Shown: positions 26,682-37,326, counted from the first letter of the stretch. The stretch is 64,000 nucleotides of DNA from Ralstonia sp. SET104 (GCF_003851545.1 NZ_BHVX01000003.1:248001-312000), one strand, 5' to 3'. Program-made: numbers and translations. Notes: generated by a model from the letters alone, not told the origin.

Positions 26682-27388
26682 CACACGCTGTTGCTTGGAA
26701 TGCCGATGAATTTGAAGCCCGCCTGCGCGCGAAGCAGGCGGGCTATCACATCCACCACCCGTTCAACCTGCGCATGCGCGCGGGCGAATGCACGCCGGAA
26801 GAAATCCGCACGTGGGTGGCCAACCGCTTCTACTACCAGGTCAACATCCCGCTCAAGGATGCGGCCATCCTGTCCAACTGCCCCGATCGGGAAACGCGCC
26901 GCGAGTGGATCATCCGCATCCACGACCACGACGGCGATGAGACGCAGCCCGGTGGCATCGAGAGCTGGACACGCCTGGGCGAAGCCGTGGGGCTCACGCG
27001 CGATGCGCTGTGGTCTCACCGGCATCTGCTGCCGGGCGTGCGCTTTGCAGTGGATGCCTATGTGAACTTTGCACGCCGCGCGCCATGGCAGGAAGCAGTG
27101 TGCTCCTCGCTCACGGAGATGTTCGCGCCCGACATCCACAAGGAACGGCTTGCCGGCTGGCCAGAGCACTATCCGTGGGTGCAGCCGGAAGGGCTAGCGT
27201 ATTTCCGCTCGCGCATTCCACTGGCTTCGCGCGATGTCGAGCACGGCTTGCGCGTAACACTCGACACCTTCCGCACGCCAGAGCAGCAACAGCGCGCGCT
27301 GGACATCCTGCAGTTCAAGCTCGATCTCCTCTGGTCGATGCTCGATGCCATTCAACAGGCCCACGCCCATGACCCCGCCCTTGTCTGA
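26678..27388 (+). CDS. pqqC: PqqC, pyrroloquinoline-quinone synthase
   Basis: 236 residues, compared with about 250 for the family. It is an all-helical, heme-oxygenase-like enzyme that catalyses the last ring closure and eight-electron oxidation using O2 without a cofactor. Conserved segments seen: [32 protein letters not shown] and HDGDE. It overlaps pqqB by four bases and pqqD by 20 bases. Confidence 0.96.
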   Translation: MTHAVAWNADEFEARLRAKQAGYHIHHPFNLRMRAGECTPEEIRTWVANRFYYQVNIPLKDAAILSNCPDRETRREWIIRIHDHDGDETQPGGIESWTRLGEAVGLTRDALWSHRHLLPGVRFAVDAYVNFARRAPWQEAVCSSLTEMFAPDIHKERLAGWPEHYPWVQPEGLAYFRSRIPLASRDVEHGLRVTLDTFRTPEQQQRALDILQFKLDLLWSMLDAIQQAHAHDPALV

Positions 27389-27641
27389 TCCGGCCCACCC
27401 CACGCTGCACAGGACTTTCCGGCTGCAATGGGAAGACATGCAACAGAGCTGGGTGCTGCTCTACCCTGAAGGCAGGGTCACGCTCAACGATAGCGCCGCC
27501 GCGATCCTGCAGCGCTGCGACGGCGCCCATACCCTCGACATGCTGATCGACGACCTGCAGTCCGCCTTTGGCGTGCAGGGCATCGCTCCGGAGGTCCACG
27601 CCTTTGTCAAACATGCACTCGAACGCGGCTGGCTCATCTGA
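27369..27641 (+). CDS. pqqD: PqqD, PqqA-binding chaperone
   Basis: 90 residues from the ATG at 27369, inside the end of pqqC; an in-frame ATG at 27345 would add eight residues. The fold is the RiPP recognition element type: [19 protein letters not shown], then [11 protein letters not shown] and a C-terminal helix. PqqD binds PqqA and delivers it to PqqE. Its 3' end overlaps pqqE by 29 bases. Confidence 0.94.
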   Translation: MTPPLSDPAHPTLHRTFRLQWEDMQQSWVLLYPEGRVTLNDSAAAILQRCDGAHTLDMLIDDLQSAFGVQGIAPEVHAFVKHALERGWLI

Positions 27642-28791
27642 AGCCGCACCGCCCCCAGGCCCGCCGCTCTGGTTGCTGGCGGAGCTGACCTATCGGTGTC
27701 CGCTACATTGCCCGTTCTGCTCGAACCCGGTCGACTACACGCAGCACGATCGGGAGCTCACTACCGAGCAGTGGTGCGATGTCTTTACGCAGGCGCGGGC
27801 GTTGGGCGCAGTGCAACTCGGCCTGTCCGGCGGCGAGCCGCTGCTGCGCAAGGATCTCGAAGCACTGGTCGCACATGCGCACGGGCTGGGGTTCTACGTC
27901 AATCTGGTGACATCGGGTGTGGGCCTGACCGATGCACGGCTGGGCGCGCTGCGCGCTGCGGGGCTGGACCATATCCAGTTGTCGTTCCAGGATTCCACAC
28001 GCGAACTCAACGACTTTCTGTCGAGCACGCGCACGTTCGACCTGAAACGCCGCGTGGCCGATCTGATCAAGGCGCACGGTTATCCGATGGTGATGAACTG
28101 CGTAATGCACCGGCACAACCTGCCGCACGTGGGGGCCATCATCGACATGGCGCTGGAGATCGGCGCTGAGTATCTGGAACTGGCCAACACGCAGTACTAC
28201 GGCTGGGCATGGGAAAACCGCCTGGCGCTGATGCCCACCCTGGAGCAGTTGCGCGACGCTGAAGCCGTGGTGAACGACTACCGCGCACGCATCGGCAACC
28301 GATGCCAATTGCTCTATGTCGTGCCCGACTACTTCGAGCAACGCCCGAAAAAATGCATGAATGGCTGGGGCACCACCTTCCTGGGCGTGGCACCCGACGG
28401 CGTAGCGCTGCCCTGCCATTCCGCGCGCATGCTGCCGGGGCTGGAGCTGCCCAACGTGCTCAGCCAGCCACTGCGCGACATCTGGCGAAGCAGCGACGCC
28501 TTTCAGCGCTTTCGTGGCACGCATTGGATGCCGCAGCCATGCCAGTCGTGCGACTCGCGTGAGGAAGACTACGGTGGCTGCCGCTGCCAAGCCTATCTGC
28601 TTACGGGCGATGCGGCACGCACCGATCCGGTGTGTGGCAAGTCCCCCGACCATGCCGCACTGCAGAAGGTCGTGCTGCAAGGCAGGATGGCCGTGATGAA
28701 CGGGTTCGGGCAGATCCGTGACACGCGCACCGGCGAGGTGCCCATCGTGTTCCGAACGGACGCTAATTCTCGACGGTTGACGCCGTCATAG
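27613..28791 (+). CDS. pqqE: PqqE, radical SAM enzyme cross-linking PqqA Glu-Tyr
   Basis: 392 residues. The radical SAM cluster motif is C29-x3-C33-x2-C36 (CPLHCPFC). A C-terminal SPASM domain supplies auxiliary cluster cysteines (CMNGWG, CHSARM, CQSCDSREEDYGGCRC, CGKS). PqqE forms the carbon-carbon bond between Glu and Tyr of PqqA. The ATG at 27613 lies inside pqqD and matches the usual family N-terminus; an earlier in-frame start at 27568 is less likely. It is the last gene of the pqq operon; the hairpin that follows is oriented for the opposite strand. Confidence 0.96.
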   Translation: MHSNAAGSSEAAPPPGPPLWLLAELTYRCPLHCPFCSNPVDYTQHDRELTTEQWCDVFTQARALGAVQLGLSGGEPLLRKDLEALVAHAHGLGFYVNLVTSGVGLTDARLGALRAAGLDHIQLSFQDSTRELNDFLSSTRTFDLKRRVADLIKAHGYPMVMNCVMHRHNLPHVGAIIDMALEIGAEYLELANTQYYGWAWENRLALMPTLEQLRDAEAVVNDYRARIGNRCQLLYVVPDYFEQRPKKCMNGWGTTFLGVAPDGVALPCHSARMLPGLELPNVLSQPLRDIWRSSDAFQRFRGTHWMPQPCQSCDSREEDYGGCRCQAYLLTGDAARTDPVCGKSPDHAALQKVVLQGRMAVMNGFGQIRDTRTGEVPIVFRTDANSRRLTPS

Positions 28792-28823
28792 AAGAAAAAA
28801 GGGGCCGGACAATGTGCCGGCCC
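28790..28823 (-). terminator. Rho-independent terminator for the alcohol dehydrogenase-cytochrome c unit
   Basis: Stem GGGCCGG (28802-28808) with CCGGCCC (28817-28823) and an 8-base loop. On the minus strand it is followed by TTTTTTCTTC. It lies 27 bp past the stop of the cytochrome gene at 28850. Confidence 0.87.
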
Positions 28824-28849
28824 TCCTGCCTTGCAAACGACGTAGCCAA

Positions 28850-29182
28850 TCAGGAGCCTGAACTCAGTACCCAGGCCACCAGTTGCTTCGCTTCGTCTTC
28901 CTTCAGGTTGGGATGCGGCGGCATCGGGATGCGGCCCCATACGCCCTTGCCGCCTTCGCGCACCTTCTGCGCCAGTTTGGCTGACGCGTTGGCATCGCCG
29001 TTGTACTTGGCGGCCACGTCGGCAAAGGCCGGCCCGACGATCTTGCTATGCATGCTGTGGCACGAAAAGCAGCCGCTCTTCTCGGCCATGGCCTGCATAT
29101 CGGGCGCTGCGTGGGCAGATGCCGCCGCAGTTGCTGCGCACACTACGGCTAACAGCGAGAACACTCCATTGCGCATGATCAC
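28850..29182 (-). CDS. Small periplasmic cytochrome c (class I)
   Basis: 110 residues with a signal peptide ending near AHAA. One heme site CFSCH is present, together with a distal Met in the RIPMPPHPNLK region typical of cytochromes c551/c552. Start: GTG at 29182 with AAGGAG nine bases upstream; an ATG two codons later is possible. It lies 71 bp downstream of the quinoprotein alcohol dehydrogenase on the same strand and ends at a strong terminator. It is probably co-transcribed with it and accepts its electrons, like ExaB in Pseudomonas. Confidence 0.85.
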   Translation of the reverse strand: MIMRNGVFSLLAVVCAATAAASAHAAPDMQAMAEKSGCFSCHSMHSKIVGPAFADVAAKYNGDANASAKLAQKVREGGKGVWGRIPMPPHPNLKEDEAKQLVAWVLSSGS

Positions 29183-29253
29183 GTTCTGAAACTCCTTGAA
29201 GCAATGCGAGAGGCTGCGCGCCGCAAAGGGCGCGCAGCGCTCAACAACGCATG

Positions 29254-31008
29254 TCAGCTCTTATGCAGCTTGAATACCCAAACCGAACCGCCCTGCTCCA
29301 GGAAGTTCACACGCTTGGCCACTTCACCGCCCCACAGCGGCACTGCACCACCCCAGCCCGACACCACGGCCACGAACTGCTCGCCGTTGTCTTCCCATGT
29401 GACGGGGGGCGCGACGATGCCGCTACCGGTCTGGAATTCCCACAGTTCCTTGCCGGTCTTGGCGTCTGCCGCCTTCAGGTAGCCCTCGGGCGTGCCCCAG
29501 AACACCAGGCCGCCGGCAGTGGTCATCACACCGCCCCACAACGGCGCGTTGTTCTTGATCTGCCATTCCATCTTGCCGGTCTTCGGGTTGATCGCGCGCA
29601 GTGCGCCGATGTAGTCCTCATTGAGCGGCTTGATGGTGAAACCGGCACCCAGGTAGGCCGCACCCTTCTTGTAGCTGACGGGCTCGTTCCAGATGTCCAT
29701 GCCCCACTCGTTGGCGGGCACATAGAACAGGCCGGTCTGCGGGCTGTACGCCATCGGCATCTGGTTCTTGCCGCCCAGGAAGCCAGGCTCGGCAAACACC
29801 GCTTTGCCCTTCTTGTCTTCACCCGTGGCCTGGGCCGGATCGCCCGGACGGTGATCCTGTGCGTAGTTCGGGCGGCCGGTCTTAAGGTCAATGCTGGTGG
29901 CCCAGTTGACCTTCACAAACGGGAACGCGTTGAGCAGCTTGCCGGTCTTCGCGTCGTTCACGTAGAAGAAGCCGTTGCGATCGGCTTTGCCGCCCACGCG
30001 CTTGCCGTCCATGTCGAACGTCACGAACTCGTTCACGCCGTCGAAATCCCAGCCGTCGTTCGGGGTGTTCTGGTAGTGCCAGACGATCTTGCCGGTGTCC
30101 GGGTTGATGGCCAGGGTGGACGATGAATACAGGTTGTCGCCCTTGCGCAGATGGCTGTTCCACGGCCCTGGGTTGCCGGTGCCGAAGTAGACCAGGCCGG
30201 TCTGTGCGTCATACGTGCCGCCCAGCCACGTCGATGCGCCACCGGTCTTCCACGTCTCGCCGGGCCAGCTGGCGTTGAGCGTGCCGGTCATGCCGTTCTC
30301 GGTCTTGTTGCCGTCTTTGTCGTACTTGTAGCCCATGTGGCCTTCGACAGTCGGGCGCGACCAGATCAACTGGCCCGTCTTGGCGTCGCGCGCTTCCACG
30401 CGGCCAACTACGCCAAACTCGCCACCCGACACGCCGGTCAGCACCATGCCCTTCACGATCAACGGTGCAGCGGTGGTCGAATAGCCTGCGGCATAGTCTT
30501 CGATCTTCTCTTTCCAGACGATCTTGCCGGTGTCCTGATTGAGCGCGATCAGTTGCGCATCGAGCGTGGAAAAGATGACCAGGTTGTCGTAAAGCGCCGC
30601 GCCGCGGTTGACGACATCGCAACAGGGCATGATGCCTTCGGGCAGGCGCTGCTCGTATTTCCACAGCTTCTTGCCGGTCTTCAGGTCGATCGCGTAGATG
30701 CGCGAGTACGACGCGGTGACGAACATCTTGCCGTTGTAGATCAGCGGCTGGGCTTCCTGCCCGCGCTGCTTCTCACCACCAAACGAGAACGACCATGCCG
30801 GCACGAGCTGGCTGACGTTCTTCGTGTTGATCTTGGTGAGTGTCGAAAAGCGCTGCCCCTGCGTACCCATGCCCCAGGTCAGCACGTCGTTCGACGATTT
30901 CGCGTCGTTCTCGATCATGGCATCGGTGACGGGGGGCGTTGCCGCGTGCACGGCAACACTTGCAGCCGCCAAGGCAGCCGCAAGTGCAATCACTCGTAGT
31001 GTCCTCAT
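29254..31008 (-). CDS. PQQ-dependent methanol/ethanol-family alcohol dehydrogenase, lanthanide-type active site
   Basis: 584 residues with a signal peptide ending near VHAA. It is an eight-bladed quinoprotein with tryptophan-docking repeats, the vicinal disulfide Cys129-Cys130 (MPCCD), metal-ligand candidates Glu197 (GGEFG) and Asn279 (GNPGPWN), and catalytic Asp321. Two residues later is Asp323 (WDFDG). An Asp at this position is the signature proposed for lanthanide-dependent enzymes (XoxF, PedH), where calcium enzymes such as MxaF have a smaller residue. It oxidises primary alcohols to aldehydes in the periplasm and passes electrons to cytochrome c. No heme domain is fused. It has its own sigma-54 promoter at 31076-31091. 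Confidence 0.93.
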   Translation of the reverse strand: MRTLRVIALAAALAAASVAVHAATPPVTDAMIENDAKSSNDVLTWGMGTQGQRFSTLTKINTKNVSQLVPAWSFSFGGEKQRGQEAQPLIYNGKMFVTASYSRIYAIDLKTGKKLWKYEQRLPEGIMPCCDVVNRGAALYDNLVIFSTLDAQLIALNQDTGKIVWKEKIEDYAAGYSTTAAPLIVKGMVLTGVSGGEFGVVGRVEARDAKTGQLIWSRPTVEGHMGYKYDKDGNKTENGMTGTLNASWPGETWKTGGASTWLGGTYDAQTGLVYFGTGNPGPWNSHLRKGDNLYSSSTLAINPDTGKIVWHYQNTPNDGWDFDGVNEFVTFDMDGKRVGGKADRNGFFYVNDAKTGKLLNAFPFVKVNWATSIDLKTGRPNYAQDHRPGDPAQATGEDKKGKAVFAEPGFLGGKNQMPMAYSPQTGLFYVPANEWGMDIWNEPVSYKKGAAYLGAGFTIKPLNEDYIGALRAINPKTGKMEWQIKNNAPLWGGVMTTAGGLVFWGTPEGYLKAADAKTGKELWEFQTGSGIVAPPVTWEDNGEQFVAVVSGWGGAVPLWGGEVAKRVNFLEQGGSVWVFKLHKS

Positions 31009-31075
31009 TCTTATCTCCTCTACCTCTCTTTATGGTCCAGGTCCGGCAGTGTGATGTCACACCGGTCGGACTCAG

Positions 31076-31091
31076 GGCAAATCCCGTGCCA
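31076..31091 (-). promoter_or_regulatory. Sigma-54 (-24/-12) promoter for the quinoprotein alcohol dehydrogenase
   Basis: The minus strand reads TGGCACGGGATTTGCC. All seven bases of TGGCACG and TTGC are present with exact spacing. The predicted start is near 31065, leaving a leader of about 56 bases. Confidence 0.88.
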
Positions 31092-31171
31092 TCGGAAAAC
31101 GCCGTGAAATCGTGGTTTCAGGCGGGTTGCAGCGTTTTGATGCGTGCCATACCGGAACACATCGCCTGTTC

Positions 31172-31233
31172 TGTTGCGAAATTGAGCAACACAAGGAGCA
31201 ACACAAAGGGCAACACGAGGCGCAACGCGATGA
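31172..31233. repeat. TGTTGC-N8-GCAACA dyad plus 12-bp tandem repeats, candidate activator sites
   Basis: A perfect dyad TGTTGC (31172-31177) and GCAACA (31186-31191) leads into four 12-bp units starting at 31186, 31198, 31210 and 31222. Each begins GCAAC; the first three begin GCAACAC. They lie about 107-168 bp upstream of the predicted dehydrogenase start, the usual range for sigma-54 enhancer sites. Confidence 0.65.
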
Positions 31234-31261
31234 ACGCTGCCCGAACGAAAACCGCGCCGGG

Positions 31262-31837
31262 TTACAGCGCGCGCGTGCGCCGGCGCGGCAACATGCGCTG
31301 CACGCACTGCTGTGCATCGAACCATTGGTGCTTGATTACCCCGGCAACGTGCAGCACGACCAGACAAAGCAGCAGATAGGCCGTCGTGCCGTGCACCGTG
31401 TAGAACATGTGCTGCAGTGCGTTATCAACCCACCCCCAGCGCGGCAGAGGCACGCCCCAGAAGCGCGTTCCGTATTGGTTGAATGAAGACCCGAGGTAGC
31501 CCGACAGCGGCATAACAACCATGCACATGTAGAGCAGACGATGCGTGATGCGCGCCAGCGCTGTCTCCCAGCAATGCAGCCCCGGAATCGCCGGTGGTAC
31601 AGCGCGGCGAGCGCGCACGACCAAGCGCCACGCAATCACCAATGCTGCTGTCAGGCCGAGCGATTTATGCAGATTCACCCACGCGGCCTTTCCAGGCGCG
31701 CCCTTTGCCAGGCCGCTCATGTAGTAGCCCAGCGCAAACAAACCGCATAGCAACAAAGCGCTTGCCCAATGCAATGCAATCAGCAGGCCCGCATAGGTCG
31801 GCGCGGGGGTACGGGCGGGCCGGTCAGCGCGGCGCAT
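31262..31837 (-). CDS. Cytochrome b561-family membrane protein
   Basis: 191 residues with four hydrophobic helices. Conserved His residues are placed as in the bacterial b561 family: LHWASALLL in helix 1, HKSLGL in helix 2, THRLLY in helix 3 and VHGTTAYLL plus LHVAG in helix 4. It is a diheme membrane electron carrier, probably linking periplasmic redox proteins to the quinone pool. The start overlaps the end of the beta-propeller gene by 14 bases, so it is the last gene of the TonB receptor-propeller-b561 unit. Other in-frame starts are possible. Confidence 0.86.
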   Translation of the reverse strand: MRRADRPARTPAPTYAGLLIALHWASALLLCGLFALGYYMSGLAKGAPGKAAWVNLHKSLGLTAALVIAWRLVVRARRAVPPAIPGLHCWETALARITHRLLYMCMVVMPLSGYLGSSFNQYGTRFWGVPLPRWGWVDNALQHMFYTVHGTTAYLLLCLVVLHVAGVIKHQWFDAQQCVQRMLPRRRTRAL

Positions 31838-32888
31838 CGAGACTGCCCACCGAGGTTGGATAGGTCACCACGCCCCATGGCAGCTTGTAGCCCTGGAGCG
31901 TATCGACGACCTCGCGCTTCTGCGGGTCGATCACCTGTACGCTGTTCGAGCGGCCACAGGCCAGCAGCAGCTTCTGTGCATCGGGCGTGAAGCTGAAATG
32001 CCAGCAGCGTTTGCCGACCGGAATGGCAGCCACCGGTGCAAAGGTGCGGGCATCGAACACCTGCAATTGATCCGCACGGCTGGCGGCCACCCAGAGGTAC
32101 CGGCCTTCGCGGTCAAACGCGATGCCATAGGGGCCGCGCTCGGTCGGCACGGTCTTGACGGGCTTGAAGCCGGCATCCAGCAACAGCAGGTTGTTCGAGT
32201 TCTCCAGCGTCACAACGTACGTCTTGCCGTCTGGCGCGATCTTGATGCCGCGCGGCCGATTGCCAAACGGCGCAACATCCACCGACCGGATCTGCTTGAG
32301 CGTGGACAAGTCGTAAACGCCGACCGTGTTGTCACCCTCATTGGCCACCAGCAGCAACTTGCCGTCTGCTGAGAACTCAATGGCTTCCGTCTCGCGCGCG
32401 GCCTTGATGCGGCCGATAACGGCCCATTGCGTGAGATCGATGATGGCGACTTCGGCGGGGGCCTCATCGTCCTCGTCTTTCTGTGCCGCGGCGTTCTTGC
32501 CCGGCGGCCCGCCCGCTGACGCTGGCTCGTAGGTCACAAATGCCCGGTGGCCGTCCGGCGAAATGCGCATGAACTCGACATTCCTGCCGACTGCAATGCG
32601 TTTGCTCTGCTGGCGTGTGGCGGTGTCAACCACCGACACATCCGCGCTGCCCTGGTTGGCCGTCAGCAACCAGCGGCCATCGGGGGTGACGGCCAAACCG
32701 CGCGGGTCCTTGCCCACGGCAATCTCGGCAACGGGCTTGAGCGTGCGGGCATTCAGCACGGTCACGCCACCGCCCTGATTCGTGACATAGGCAACGGCGT
32801 CCGGCACCTCGGCAACGGCCTGGAGGGTGGACACCAAACCCACGCAGATCAACGTGGCAACCCGGGTGTAGTAACTCAATGCTTGCAT
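31824..32888 (-). CDS. PQQ-associated YVTN-type beta-propeller protein
   Basis: 354 residues with a signal peptide ending near AVAEV. The mature part is built of about seven repeats of the YncE/YVTN type (AVAYVTNQGGGVTVLN, GRWLLTANQGSADVSVVD, KLLLVANEGDNTVGVYD and others). An acidic insertion (KDEDDEAPAE) lies near residue 140. The family is recurrently found beside PQQ alcohol-oxidation genes; no enzyme activity is established. It lies 20 bp downstream of the TonB receptor gene and overlaps the b561 gene. Confidence 0.85.
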   Translation of the reverse strand: MQALSYYTRVATLICVGLVSTLQAVAEVPDAVAYVTNQGGGVTVLNARTLKPVAEIAVGKDPRGLAVTPDGRWLLTANQGSADVSVVDTATRQQSKRIAVGRNVEFMRISPDGHRAFVTYEPASAGGPPGKNAAAQKDEDDEAPAEVAIIDLTQWAVIGRIKAARETEAIEFSADGKLLLVANEGDNTVGVYDLSTLKQIRSVDVAPFGNRPRGIKIAPDGKTYVVTLENSNNLLLLDAGFKPVKTVPTERGPYGIAFDREGRYLWVAASRADQLQVFDARTFAPVAAIPVGKRCWHFSFTPDAQKLLLACGRSNSVQVIDPQKREVVDTLQGYKLPWGVVTYPTSVGSLDAPR

Positions 32889-32908
32889 GATCGTCCCTTG
32901 CTGTGGGC

Positions 32909-35509
32909 TCAGTTCGTGTCGGGGTTGGAGGCCTTGCCTCCAAACGAATACGTCAGGCCAATCCAGATTGCGCGCGGCGCCGCCGGCGTCATGAACTGCT
33001 GCGTCGTCAGCGAATAGATGCTCCTGGTGCCAGACAGGCCATATGTGGAATAGCGCTTGTTGAACAGGTTGCTGACGTAGGCCGAGATCTCGAGATGCTT
33101 CGTCGGCTTGTAGTGCACGTTCAGATTGACGAGACCGTAACCGGCCACCACCCCGTTGGGATCAGCATTGCTTTCATTGCCGTGGGCGATCTGCCTGCTG
33201 ACCAGGATCACGTTCGCGCCCATCGACAGGCTCGGGCTGAATGCGTACGACGCGCCGAGCTTGAGCGTTTTCGCAGGGATGCCGGGGATCTTGTTGCCAC
33301 TGACCACGTGCTGCCCACTGGCCGTGGTGAATGCCGACCTGTAGATCGCATCGACATAGCCAAAGTTGGCCGACAACGACCACTTGTCGATCTTCGTGCT
33401 GGCGCCCAGTTCAATGCCGCGCCGTTCGGTCTTGCCAACGTTGGCGAAATAGCCGTACGTGTTTGATGTGGCGATGAACTGGATGTCATTGCTGAGCCGC
33501 GAGTCATAGACAGACGCGCTCCAGTAGGCCGACTTGCCCAGCGTTCCACGGCTGCCGAATTCGATGGTCGTGGCCACCACGGCCTTCAGGTCAGGATCAC
33601 CATTGAAGCCTGTGGGCAATGAACATGGGCTGTTCGGGTCTGCACACGACAACTCGATCGACGTTGGTGCGCGCATCGATTCACTGTAGCTGCCAAAAAT
33701 GCCCTGCCCCCTGCCAAGGTCGTAGTTGAACCCCAAGGCCGGGTTGAACCGGTGGTAGTGGTGCGAGCCTGCAAGACCGTTGGTTTGCGGCCCTGCAACG
33801 GCCCCCGCCGGGATGCCGTTCGGGCTGGACGCCGCGCCTGAGCCGGAGTTTGCGTACCGGTAGGCGCCCACGTAGTCAGGGTTGTAGTACGACGTGCCCG
33901 AAACGTTGTCCGTCCAGGCGTAGCCGCCATCTTCGTTCAGGTACTTGTTGTTGGCCCCGCCCTGGTTGAGCGTGGTGTAGTTGAAGCTTCCGGATGCGGT
34001 CACGCTCAGCTTTTCCGTCACGCTGAACGTATCGGTGAAATAGGCACTGAAATTGTTGACGTTGGACGACAGGTTGACTGCGCCGATGACGTTGCTGCCC
34101 GTAAACGACACCGGGTTCGATGCAGACGGCGGCAGCCCATTGGCGGTGAATCCATATTGCTGATTGGGGGTCACCACCGCCTGGTAGTTGATTAACCGGG
34201 CCAGGTAGGTGGTCTGGTCATAGGTGATGCGCGAATGATCGAACGCGCCGCCGAGCGTGAACGTGTTGTTGTGCCCCGCCAACTGGCCGAAGTTAGACCA
34301 TTGCAGGGCGGTGCCTGCCGTGTCCTCATGCGTGGCGGAATCGACCACGCTGGTGTTGATGGCGTTGGTCCAGCGGCCATAGCCCAGCGCCAGCGCATTG
34401 GCATCGGTCACGGCATTCAGGGCCGTTCCATTGGGCGCCTTGTTTGCACATGTGTAGGCGGTGATGCCACCCGTCGTTGTGGTTGCCAGCGAGCCGCTAT
34501 CGTTCAAGCAGCCGTCATCCAGCCGTGCATTGCTGTTGACGTTGTGCAGACTGGCCTTGCGGTAGTAGACACTGCCGGCAAGCTGGTTGATATCGTTCAG
34601 CCAATGGCTGCCCTTCAGATTCAGCAGCGCCATCCGGTTCGAGATGGTGTCGGGCCAGGTATAGGCGGCGCTGCGGTTCGCCATCATGTCCGCCGGCAGC
34701 GACTGCGTACCGCTGAGCGATGTATCTGCAAGCGCGGCGGACAGCTCCAGCCGGGTCGCCCCCTCATTGCCATGCCACCGCGCCTTTCCGTACAACTGTT
34801 TGACCTCGGAACCGGAATGGTCACGAAAGCCGTCCTGCCGATCCACGTTGCCGGCAACAAAGTAGTCGGTGCTGTGCGCCTTGTCGACGATGCCGGTCTC
34901 GAAACTCAGGCCCTTGCGGCCGAACGACCCGCCCAGCGCCTCGATCGACGTGCCTGCATTGTCTTTTCCGTTTTTGGTGTTGACGACGAGTGCGCCGCCT
35001 AGGGTGTTGAGACCGAACATCGGGTTGGAGCCCGGCAGGATGTTGACGCTGGACATCGCGTTCATGGGAATGAGATCCCAGTTCACGATCGAGCCGAAGG
35101 GCTCGTTCATCCGCACGCCATCAAAGTAGACCGACACCCCGATGGGCACGCCCAGCAGCGAAGACACCTGAAACCCGCGGTAGTTGATGTCGTTCTGGTA
35201 CGGATTGCCCGCCCCGTTGCTGACGCTGACTTGACCAAGGTTGTCGTTCAACAGGTCTGCCAGATTCGAGCTGCGTTGCTCGCGAGCATCCTTCGCGCTC
35301 ACGCGTTGCGCGTTGGCCGGAAACTGCGACAGTGGAACACCGATGCTGTCGATCGGGGTGGAGCCCACAACCTGCGCGGCGGGCAACGCCACCGCAACGA
35401 TCTGGTCGTCGGCAAAAGCCGGCACATGCAGCCCCGCAGACGCGACTGCCAACACCACACTGCTCAGGCGGGGTGCGGCTTTGCACAAGCCGCTGGTGCT
35501 CGAATGCAC
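32909..35509 (-). CDS. TonB-dependent outer-membrane receptor
   Basis: 866 residues from a GTG at 35509 with GGAG eight bases upstream. Signal peptide, then a plug domain (about 60-180: NLADLLNDNLGQVSVSN, FDGVRMNEPFGS, MFGLNTLGGALVVNTKNGKD) and a 22-strand barrel. The C-terminus ends SFGGKASNPDTN rather than in the usual terminal aromatic residue. The ligand is unknown. In an operon with a PQQ-associated propeller protein and near a dehydrogenase with a lanthanide-type site, attractive candidates are PQQ itself (as for PqqU/YncD) or a metal chelate. No Fur box was identified. A short peptide-coding ORF precedes it. Confidence 0.87.
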   Translation of the reverse strand: MHSSTSGLCKAAPRLSSVVLAVASAGLHVPAFADDQIVAVALPAAQVVGSTPIDSIGVPLSQFPANAQRVSAKDAREQRSSNLADLLNDNLGQVSVSNGAGNPYQNDINYRGFQVSSLLGVPIGVSVYFDGVRMNEPFGSIVNWDLIPMNAMSSVNILPGSNPMFGLNTLGGALVVNTKNGKDNAGTSIEALGGSFGRKGLSFETGIVDKAHSTDYFVAGNVDRQDGFRDHSGSEVKQLYGKARWHGNEGATRLELSAALADTSLSGTQSLPADMMANRSAAYTWPDTISNRMALLNLKGSHWLNDINQLAGSVYYRKASLHNVNSNARLDDGCLNDSGSLATTTTGGITAYTCANKAPNGTALNAVTDANALALGYGRWTNAINTSVVDSATHEDTAGTALQWSNFGQLAGHNNTFTLGGAFDHSRITYDQTTYLARLINYQAVVTPNQQYGFTANGLPPSASNPVSFTGSNVIGAVNLSSNVNNFSAYFTDTFSVTEKLSVTASGSFNYTTLNQGGANNKYLNEDGGYAWTDNVSGTSYYNPDYVGAYRYANSGSGAASSPNGIPAGAVAGPQTNGLAGSHHYHRFNPALGFNYDLGRGQGIFGSYSESMRAPTSIELSCADPNSPCSLPTGFNGDPDLKAVVATTIEFGSRGTLGKSAYWSASVYDSRLSNDIQFIATSNTYGYFANVGKTERRGIELGASTKIDKWSLSANFGYVDAIYRSAFTTASGQHVVSGNKIPGIPAKTLKLGASYAFSPSLSMGANVILVSRQIAHGNESNADPNGVVAGYGLVNLNVHYKPTKHLEISAYVSNLFNKRYSTYGLSGTRSIYSLTTQQFMTPAAPRAIWIGLTYSFGGKASNPDTN

Positions 35510-35540
35510 GGCGTGTCTCCCTGATTGTTCTCGTCAGGAA

Positions 35541-35603
35541 TCAGCGGCGACGGGTAGACACCTGCCCGCGTTGCGGCAGTGCGTGTGGTTGGCGCATGGC
35601 CAT
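35541..35603 (-). CDS. Possible 20-residue leader peptide upstream of the TonB receptor gene
   Basis: An ATG at 35603, directly preceded by GAGGAGAC, opens a 20-codon frame ending at 35541, 31 bases before the TonB receptor start. The peptide is Arg/Gln/Pro-rich and ends STRRR. It has no hydrophobic segment. The good ribosome-binding site and position suggest a regulatory leader rather than a protein of its own. A second ATG two codons in is equally usable. A hairpin (CCTGCG with CGCAGG) lies upstream at about 35625-35650. Confidence 0.4.
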   Translation of the reverse strand: MAMRQPHALPQRGQVSTRRR

Positions 35604-35723
35604 GTCTCCTCTTCTCTTTTATTCGCCTGCGCGGTCTTTGCCCCGCAGGTCAGCGGCGGGCGCACGGGTGTCGATCGCCGTGTGCCCGCCGTGCTGCCTT
35701 GCCCTACACCATCAGCATCAGCA

Positions 35724-37244
<1,521 letters not shown>

Positions 37245-37310
37245 GGGTTGTCTCCTGATGTTTGAGTGATGACCTCAGCGTTGTGGTCTGCGCTGTGTCT
37301 GCTCGTCATC

Positions 37311-37326
37311 TGCAAAACCCGGGCCA
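37311..37326 (-). promoter_or_regulatory. Sigma-54 (-24/-12) promoter for exaC
   Basis: The minus strand reads TGGCCCGGGTTTTGCA, matching TGGCACG-N4-TTGCA with one mismatch and exact spacing. The predicted start is near 37300, about 56 bases before the exaC ATG. Confidence 0.85.
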
